Made by a program: the position numbers and the translations under genes. From the NCBI GenBank assembly GCA_035546775.1, contig DASZWD010000060.1, positions 1 through 64,000 of the forward strand: 64,000 nucleotides of DNA. Reading direction: 5' to 3'. This document shows positions 58,381-64,000 of this stretch, piece after piece; the first letter of the stretch is position 1, and every line of letters starts with the position of its first letter. The DNA comes from Acidimicrobiales bacterium. Its GTDB lineage: Bacteria > Actinomycetota > Acidimicrobiia > Acidimicrobiales > JACCXE01. The notes under the pieces were generated by a model. That model saw only the letters and a program-made list of their open reading frames with translations. It was not told the DNA's origin and did not search any database.

Positions 58381-59381
58381 TTGCGCACCCCGAACTGAAC
58401 CTTGCCGATGTTCGCGGCGTCAGTGGCGACGAAGAAACGGCCGACTGCCAGGCCCGACGGACTCGACGCGCTCGCCGAGGTGGCGTCGGTCTTCTGGAAA
58501 TTCGCCGCTGCAGGTGTCGTTGCCACCACGGCCGGAGCCGCTTGCTGCGTTGCCGGGGGCGCGACGGTCGCCGGAACAACCGGTGACGCCGCTACGGCGC
58601 TTGTGACCGTGACGACCGTGGGCACCCTGGGCGCCGCGACGGCCGGCACCGCGGGTGCGGCGGCGCCGCCGAAGCCGAGCGAGGTGGCGACCGCCGCCAC
58701 ACCCATGGCGCTGGCCGCCGCGGCCGGCGCGAGCTGGGACGAGAGCGCCCCGGCGTGCATGCGGGCCCGCGCCGCGATCCGCCACGCGATGCCGAGGATC
58801 GGCAGGCTGGCGAGGCGGGCGTCGGGGCCGGCGAGCGCCAGGAACTCACGGCGCAGCGCCTTGCGCGCCCGGAACAGCAGCGCTTCGACGGTGCCCATCG
58901 TGACGCTGTAGTGATCGGCGATCTGCTGGTAGCTCCAGCCCTGCGTCTCGCGCAGTTCGAGCACCTCGCGGTGGCGCGGGCCGAGCTGCTGCATCGCCTG
59001 CGACAGGTACGCCAGATCGACGTTGTCGATGACTTGCTGCTGACCGCCGTCGACGGCGCCGGGGTCGATATCGGCGGTGGGCTCAGAGCGCGACACGCGG
59101 CGGTGGCTGTCGATGCACAAGCGAGCGGCGATCACGGTCAGCCACGGGTAGAAGCGACGCTCACCGGCGAAACGCGGCATGGCGGTGAAGGCGCGGGCGA
59201 AGGCTTCCTGCGTGATCTCTTCGGCTTCGTGCATGTCGCCGACACGACGGGCGCAGAAGCGCAGCAGGCGCTGGTAGTAGCGCGCGTAGAGGTCGCCAAA
59301 GGCGGCTTCGTCGCCCGCTTGGCAAAGTTCGACCAGGCTACGGTCCCTTACGAGATCGACGTCGTCTGCCCGGACAGCCAC
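58377..59381 (-). CDS. ECF sigma factor with membrane-spanning C-terminal extension
   Basis: The 334-residue protein has sigma region 2 (RYYQRLLRFCARRVGDMHEA, then EEITQEAFARAF) within residues 30-100 and region 4 (LGPRHREVLELRETQGWSYQ, then QIADHYSVTMGTVEALLFRA) within 130-190. About 140 extra residues follow: one hydrophobic segment (LAPAAAASAMGVAAVATSLG) and an Ala/Pro/Val-rich stretch ending [10 protein letters not shown]. Ordinary ECF sigmas stop near residue 190, so this one appears tethered to the membrane with an outside tail. No anti-sigma gene is adjacent. GGGGCTGGA precedes the GTG. Confidence 0.88.
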   Translation of the reverse strand: MAVRADDVDLVRDRSLVELCQAGDEAAFGDLYARYYQRLLRFCARRVGDMHEAEEITQEAFARAFTAMPRFAGERRFYPWLTVIAARLCIDSHRRVSRSEPTADIDPGAVDGGQQQVIDNVDLAYLSQAMQQLGPRHREVLELRETQGWSYQQIADHYSVTMGTVEALLFRARKALRREFLALAGPDARLASLPILGIAWRIAARARMHAGALSSQLAPAAAASAMGVAAVATSLGFGGAAAPAVPAVAAPRVPTVVTVTSAVAASPVVPATVAPPATQQAAPAVVATTPAAANFQKTDATSASASSPSGLAVGRFFVATDAANIGKVQFGVRK

Positions 59382-59475
59382 TCCAGCCCCAACCCTCTGT
59401 ACTCGACGGAGCCCTTAGGGTAGCGAAGGCGAGCGGATTCGTACAGCCACGATCCTTCGAATTCATCCAGCGTTC

Positions 59476-59481
59476 TAGATT
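59476..59481 (+). promoter_or_regulatory. -10 hexamer TAGATT of queA
   Basis: TAGATT ends 8 nt before ATG 59490. It lies in the 108 bp divergent gap shared with the sigma-factor gene, which otherwise holds no further clear signal. Confidence 0.45.
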
Positions 59482-59489
59482 CGGCGCCC

Positions 59490-60500
59490 ATGCAGGTCAG
59501 CGAACTGGTCTACGACCTGCCCGAAAGTGCCATCGCTCAGCGGCCGATCGAACCCCGGGATGCCGCCAGATTGCTCGTAAGCCTTGGAAATGCTGCGCCG
59601 CAGCACGCGCGTGTACGGGATTTGTGCCAATTTGTGAGAAGCGGCGACATTTTGGTCGTCAACGACACGAAGGTCCTGCAGGCTCGGCTGCGTCTGCAGA
59701 AACAGACGGGCGGAAACGTCGAGGTGTTCCTGCTGTCGCCCCGGGACGACACCCATACGTCGTGGGAAGCGCTGGTGCGCCCGGGCAAGCGCGTGCCACC
59801 GGGCACGCAACTGCTGCACGCCGGCAAGCCGGTCGCAGTGGTGGGCGACGTGCTCGACGAGGCGGGCACGCGTGCCGTCGAGTTGCTGGGCGACGGGTCG
59901 CCGGACGAACTCGTCGCCGCCATCGGTGACGTGCCGCTGCCGCCCTACATCCACGAACGCCTCGACGACCCTGAGCGCTACCAGACGGTGTACGCCCGCA
60001 ACCCCGGGTCGGTCGCCGCGCCGACCGCGGGACTCCACCTCACCGAGGAAGTGCTGGACGCCTGCCGTGCCGCCGGGGCGCGCGTCGCGGCCGTCACGCT
60101 CGACGTCGGGCTAGGAACGTTCCGGCCGATGTCGTCTGAGCGCGTCGAGGACCACCACATGCACGCCGAGACCTATCTGGTGCCGGAGGAGACGGCGGCG
60201 GCCATCGCCGAGGCGTCGCGCGTCATCGCGATAGGAACGACGTCGCTGCGCTGCCTCGAGTCGTGGGCCGCCACGGGAGCGCGCCGCGGCTCGACGGAGT
60301 TGTTCATTCACGGCGACTACCCGTTCAAGGTCGTCGACGTGCTGCTGACGAACTTCCACCTTCCGGGATCGTCGCTGCTCGCGTTGCTCGACGCCTTCAG
60401 CGGTCCGCGGTGGCGCGACCTGTACGCGCTGGCGTTGCGCGACGGGTACCGCTTCTTGTCCTTCGGTGACGCCATGCTCGTCGATCGGCGCGGCGCATGA
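59490..60500 (+). CDS. queA: S-adenosylmethionine:tRNA ribosyltransferase-isomerase
   Basis: The 336-residue protein has YDLPESAIAQRPIEPRDAAR, DILVVNDTKVLQARLRLQKQ, PLPPYIHERLDDPERYQTVY, VAAPTAGLHLTEEVLDAC, HHMHAETYLVPEETAAAI and TNFHLPGSSLL. It transfers the ribosyl group of SAM to preQ1-modified tRNA to form epoxyqueuosine. It overlaps tgt by 4 bp, giving the standard queuosine pair. Confidence 0.96.
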   Translation: MQVSELVYDLPESAIAQRPIEPRDAARLLVSLGNAAPQHARVRDLCQFVRSGDILVVNDTKVLQARLRLQKQTGGNVEVFLLSPRDDTHTSWEALVRPGKRVPPGTQLLHAGKPVAVVGDVLDEAGTRAVELLGDGSPDELVAAIGDVPLPPYIHERLDDPERYQTVYARNPGSVAAPTAGLHLTEEVLDACRAAGARVAAVTLDVGLGTFRPMSSERVEDHHMHAETYLVPEETAAAIAEASRVIAIGTTSLRCLESWAATGARRGSTELFIHGDYPFKVVDVLLTNFHLPGSSLLALLDAFSGPRWRDLYALALRDGYRFLSFGDAMLVDRRGA

Positions 60501-61609
60501 GCGTGTCGCCGATCGCCATCGAAGCCGTCGACGGCGAGGCGCGCGCCGGCACCGTCACGACGGCGCGCGGCACGTTTGCGACGCCGGTGTTCATGCCGGT
60601 GGGGACGCGTGGTTCGGTGAAGGCGGTCGACGCCCGCGACCTCGAGGCGCTGGGCGCGTCGGTCGTGCTCGGCAACACGTATCACCTGATGCTGCGGCCG
60701 GGCGCCGATGTCGTCGCCGCACTCGGCGGCCTCGGCGCGTTCAGCGGGTGGCGCGGCCATACCCTCACCGACTCCGGCGGCTTCCAGGTGTTCTCGCTCA
60801 ACCCCAAAGTCGACGACGAGGGCGTCACGTTTCGCTCGACCTACGACGGGTCGCAGCATCGGCTCACGCCCGAGAGCGCGGTGGCGACGCAAGCCGCGAT
60901 CGGCGCCGACATCCAGATGGTGCTCGATGTCTGCTCGGCGCTGCCGGCCGAAGACGACGTCATCCGCCTCGCCGTCGAGCGCACCGCGCAGTGGGCCGAG
61001 CGTGCCCGCGGCGCAGCGCGTCCCGAGGGCCAGGCGCTGTTCGGCATCGTCCAGGGTGGTGTCGACGAGGCGCGGCGCGTGGATTCGGCGCGGCGCACCG
61101 TCGCCCTCGACTTCGACGGCTACGGCATCGGCGGGCTGTCGGTGGGCGAGTCCCGCGCCGACATGGTGCGCACGCTGGAGGCGACGACGCCGGAGTTGCC
61201 CGTCGACCGGCCCCGCTACCTCATGGGCGTCGGCGACCCGATCGGAATGGTCGAAGCGATCGCCCGGGGCGTCGACATGTTCGACTGCGTGTTGCCGACC
61301 CGCCTGGCGCGCCACGGCACCGCCTTGACGGCGTCCGGTCGGCTTCAGGTGCGCAACGCCGTGCACGCCACGTCCGCGGACCCCATCGACGTCGCCTGCG
61401 ACTGCCCGACGTGCCAGCGCTACAGCCGCGGCTACTTGCGCCACCTGCTGCAGGTGAACGAGCCCAGTGCGGCGCGGCTGCTCACCCTGCACAACCTGGC
61501 CTGGGTGCTCGGCCTGATGCGAAGGATCCGCGAGGCGATCGCTGCCGGGCGATTCGCCGCGATCCGGGAGGAAGTCGTCGACATCTGGGATCGCCCTCAG
61601 GTCAAGTAA
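60497..61609 (+). CDS. tgt: tRNA-guanine transglycosylase
   Basis: The 370-residue TIM-barrel enzyme has TPVFMPVGTRGSVKAVDARD, LGNTYHLMLRPG, TDSGGFQVFSL (catalytic Asp), the nucleophile region VDMFDCVLPTRLARHGTALT, and the zinc site CDCPTCQRYSRGYLRHLL with a His later. It exchanges guanine 34 for preQ1 in tRNAs ending GUN. ATG 60497 overlaps the queA stop. Confidence 0.97.
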   Translation: MSVSPIAIEAVDGEARAGTVTTARGTFATPVFMPVGTRGSVKAVDARDLEALGASVVLGNTYHLMLRPGADVVAALGGLGAFSGWRGHTLTDSGGFQVFSLNPKVDDEGVTFRSTYDGSQHRLTPESAVATQAAIGADIQMVLDVCSALPAEDDVIRLAVERTAQWAERARGAARPEGQALFGIVQGGVDEARRVDSARRTVALDFDGYGIGGLSVGESRADMVRTLEATTPELPVDRPRYLMGVGDPIGMVEAIARGVDMFDCVLPTRLARHGTALTASGRLQVRNAVHATSADPIDVACDCPTCQRYSRGYLRHLLQVNEPSAARLLTLHNLAWVLGLMRRIREAIAAGRFAAIREEVVDIWDRPQVK

Positions 61610-61623
61610 GTTCGGCCGCCGCT

Positions 61624-61911
61624 ATGGGTGCCTTGATTTTTCCGCTGCTGCTCCTCGCTGCTTTCTACTTCCTGTTGCTCCGGCCGCAGCAGAGCCGCGT
61701 CAAGTCGCACAACAACCTCGTTTCGTCGATCGCCATCGGTGACGAGATCGTCAGCGCCGGCGGCATCGTCGGTCACGTGACCGCTATCGGCGACCGCGAC
61801 GTGCAGTTCGAGATCGCCCCGGGCGTCGTCGTGACCCTCGCCAAGGGCGCAATTGCCCAGCGGGCTCCGAGCAACGAGCCGGCACCAGGAGCCACGGAGA
61901 CGACCGAATGA
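61624..61911 (+). CDS. yajC: preprotein translocase subunit YajC
   Basis: The 95-residue membrane protein has one N-terminal helix (GALIFPLLLLAAFYFLLLRP), the YajC motif RPQQSRVKSHNNLVSSIAIGDEIVSAGG cut here as LRPQQSRVKSHNNLVSS and GDEIVSAGGIVGHV, and a short polar tail. It is part of the SecDF-YajC complex. It overlaps secD by 4 bp. Confidence 0.93.
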   Translation: MGALIFPLLLLAAFYFLLLRPQQSRVKSHNNLVSSIAIGDEIVSAGGIVGHVTAIGDRDVQFEIAPGVVVTLAKGAIAQRAPSNEPAPGATETTE

Positions 61912-63350
61912 AGAAGCGGCGCAACGCGCTGTCGCTCGTCATCATCGTCGCAGTCGCGCTCAGCTCGCTGACCTACACGCTGGTCAAGAAGAACAAGCCC
62001 ACCCTCGGCCTCGACCTCCAGGGGGGTATCTCGCTGGTGCTGGCGCCGGCCAAGAAGGTCGACTCCGGCGTGCTGAAGCAGTCGGTGGCGATCATCCGCA
62101 ACCGCGTCGACGCTCTCGGCGTCGGCGAGCCCGACATCACCACCCAGGGCAACAACATCATCGTCGAGCTCCCCGGCGTGAAGGACCAGGACAAGGCGCG
62201 CAAGATCATCGGCCAGACCGCCGAACTGCGCTTCCGTCCGGTGCTGCAGGCGAACATCCCGCCGGAGAAGACGGCGGCGACCACGACGACGAAGAAGGGC
62301 GCCACCACGTCCACGACCGCCGAGGGCGCCACCACCACGACGACGATCCCCGACATCCCGACGACGCCGCGGGACCAGGACATCGCCACCGAGACCGTGA
62401 TCCTGCCGATGAACGACGCCAAGGGGAACCAGGTCGAGCGTTTCCAGCTCGGCCCGGCGCTGCTGACGGGCCAGGTGGTGCGCACCGCCCGAGCCGCCTT
62501 CGACCAGTCGCAGGGCACGTGGTACGTCCAGCTGTTCCTCACCAGCAAGGGGAGCCCCCAGTTCGACGCCATGGCGGCGGCGAACCAGGGCAAGCAGATC
62601 GCCATCGTGCTCGACGGCGTGGTGAAGTCGGCGCCCACGATCAACGCGACGTCGTTCAACGGGAAGCCCACGATCACCGGTTCGTTCACCCAGCGGGAGG
62701 CGAAGGACCTGGCCCTCGTGCTGCGCTACGGCGCCCTGCCCGTACAGCTGAAGGAACAGAACGTCGAGAAGATCTCGGCGACCCTCGGCAAGGACTCGCT
62801 CAAGGCCGGTGTGCTCGCCGGCCTGGTCGGTCTCGTCCTCGTCCTGCTCTACATGATCTTCTACTACCGGGCTCTCGGCATCGTGGTGGTCATGGGCCTG
62901 ACGGTGTCGGCGTCGCTGCTGTGGTCGATCATCGGGTACCTCGGTGAGCACAACGGCCTCACGCTCTCGCTGTCGGGTGCCACGGGCATCATTGTGTCGA
63001 TCGGCGTGACCGTCGACTCCTACGTCGTGTTCTTCGAACGTTTGAAAGACGAGTTGAAGTCGGGCAAGACGATTCGCAGCTCGGTCGACCGCGGGTTCTC
63101 CAAGGCGTATCGCACCATCCTCAACGCCGATGGCTCGAGCCTCATCGCTGCGCTGGCCCTCTACTGGTTGACGGTGGGCCCCGTGCGCGGCTTCGCCTTC
63201 TACCTCGGCTTGTCGACGCTGCTCGACCTCTTCGTCGCCTACTTCTTCACCCGGCCAATGGTGGCGGTGTTGGCCCAGAGCCGGACGTTCACCGAGGCCC
63301 GTCACCTCGGCGTGGCCCGCGGCCTCGCGGTGGAAGGAGCCGCAGGATGA
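61908..63350 (+). CDS. secD: protein translocase subunit SecD
   Basis: The 480-residue RND-type protein starts with one membrane helix, then GLDLQGGISLVL, a periplasmic P1 region (ALGVGEPDITTQGNNIIVEL), then QREAKDLALVLRYGALPV and the TM2-6 block with VTVDSYVVFFERLKDELKSG. It drives late steps of Sec export using the proton gradient. A Thr/Ser/Ala-rich stretch (about residues 122-153) is inserted in P1. ATG start overlaps yajC; stop overlaps secF. Confidence 0.95.
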   Translation: MKKRRNALSLVIIVAVALSSLTYTLVKKNKPTLGLDLQGGISLVLAPAKKVDSGVLKQSVAIIRNRVDALGVGEPDITTQGNNIIVELPGVKDQDKARKIIGQTAELRFRPVLQANIPPEKTAATTTTKKGATTSTTAEGATTTTTIPDIPTTPRDQDIATETVILPMNDAKGNQVERFQLGPALLTGQVVRTARAAFDQSQGTWYVQLFLTSKGSPQFDAMAAANQGKQIAIVLDGVVKSAPTINATSFNGKPTITGSFTQREAKDLALVLRYGALPVQLKEQNVEKISATLGKDSLKAGVLAGLVGLVLVLLYMIFYYRALGIVVVMGLTVSASLLWSIIGYLGEHNGLTLSLSGATGIIVSIGVTVDSYVVFFERLKDELKSGKTIRSSVDRGFSKAYRTILNADGSSLIAALALYWLTVGPVRGFAFYLGLSTLLDLFVAYFFTRPMVAVLAQSRTFTEARHLGVARGLAVEGAAG

Positions 63351-64000
63351 CGAACGCAACGCACGAACGAGGCCTCTGGACCCGCCTGTACCACGGCGAA
63401 ACGCGCATCAACTTCCTCAACGCGAGCAAGTGGTTCTTCCTCGCCTCGGGGATCATCATCGTGCTCGGACTGTTGAGCCTCACCTTCAACGGGCTCAACC
63501 GCGGTATCGAGTTCCGCGGCGGCACGTCGTGGGAGATACCGGCCCACAAGCTGACGGTGGCCAAGGCGCGCTCGACGCTGCCTGCGGCGCTGCGCGACGC
63601 CAAGGTGCAGCAGCTCGGCAGCGGCGCCATCCGCATCGAAGCCGATCCCAAGAGCACGGAGGCGGCGGACAAGATCACCGTCGATCTCGCCAAGGCGGCG
63701 CACGTGCAGGAGCGCCAGATCAGCGTCAACTCCGTCGGGCCGACGTGGGGCAAGGAGATCACGGCCAAGGCGCAGCGCGCCCTCGAGTGGTTCCTCGTGC
63801 TGGTCGGCATCTTCATTGCCGTGCGCTTCAGCGAGTGGAAGATGGCCGTGACGATTCTCATCGCCCTGGTGCACGACATCCTGATCACCGTTGGCGTGTA
63901 CTCGCTGTTCAAACTCGAGGTGACGCCGCCGACGGTCATCGCCATCCTGACGATCCTCGGCTATTCGATCTACGACGGCATCGTCGTGTTCGACAAGGTC
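63347..64000 (+). CDS. secF: protein translocase subunit SecF, C-terminus beyond the right edge
   Basis: The first 218 codons are present: a cytoplasmic start, membrane helix WFFLASGIIIVLGLLSLTFN, FRGGTSWEIPAHKL in the periplasmic domain, and the helical block with GYSIYDGIVVFDKV at the window edge, the conserved SecF motif. It pairs with SecD. ATG overlaps the secD stop (ATGA). Confidence 0.93.
   Translation, partial: MTNATHERGLWTRLYHGETRINFLNASKWFFLASGIIIVLGLLSLTFNGLNRGIEFRGGTSWEIPAHKLTVAKARSTLPAALRDAKVQQLGSGAIRIEADPKSTEAADKITVDLAKAAHVQERQISVNSVGPTWGKEITAKAQRALEWFLVLVGIFIAVRFSEWKMAVTILIALVHDILITVGVYSLFKLEVTPPTVIAILTILGYSIYDGIVVFDKV

Overview
This 64 kb window is high-GC chromosomal DNA from an actinobacterium. 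An Acidimicrobiia-like lineage is my inference, from the fused E2-E1 2-oxoglutarate decarboxylase (kgd), an F420-type luciferase-like oxidoreductase, UvrD2 with a C-terminal HRDC domain, Thr-rich lipoprotein linkers, LPxTG surface proteins and the order pdxS-pdxT-yebC / ruvCAB / queA-tgt-yajC-secDF. No rRNA, tRNA or CRISPR array was seen.

Layout. 1-8.2 kb: ABC-F ATPase, a methyltransferase, a heterodimeric ABC exporter with one degenerate ATP site, and a hydrolase pair behind a palindromic operator. 8.2-24.7 kb: central metabolism and DNA repair (kgd, M20 peptidase, NYN/S1 RNase-like protein with a Lys/Ala tail, AlkA-type glycosylase, exonuclease III, UvrD2), lipoproteins and an alpha-L-fucosidase. 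24.7-31 kb: a run of co-directional genes for an alpha/beta hydrolase, a membrane-anchored MurF-like ligase, D-Ala-D-Ala ligase, a minimal metallopeptidase, an ACT protein, peptide deformylase, a PH-domain protein and a PimA-like glycosyltransferase. 31-39.8 kb: a methyltransferase, an LPxTG protein, LemA/HtpX, two tandem DUF3048 lipoproteins, PLP synthase pdxST and yebC.

39.746-55.311 kb is a 15.56 kb integrative element inserted in the last codons of yebC. The 8-bp core TCCGACGA occurs at both ends. Joining the ends recreates a symmetric ~50 bp attP, and the original last ten yebC codons survive beyond the right end. The element brings its own replacement yebC 3' end, a large serine integrase, excisionase-like HTH proteins, a primase-polymerase plus helicase-like replication module, a decayed HNH endonuclease gene, a three-domain tyrosine-recombinase block, and cargo: an Excalibur/LPxTG surface protein, a small two-gene unit and several unknown membrane proteins. 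I saw no conjugation, capsid or terminase genes, so it looks like a satellite or mobilisable island.

55.3-64 kb returns to the core chromosome: displaced yebC terminator, peroxiredoxin, ruvCAB, a membrane-tailed ECF sigma factor with a small exported partner, queA, tgt, yajC, secD and the start of secF.

Two general features stand out. Many genes lack a Shine-Dalgarno sequence and instead carry a TAnnnT hexamer ending 6-10 nt before the start codon, as expected of leaderless transcripts. Within operons, genes are mostly joined by 4-bp GTGA/ATGA overlaps.
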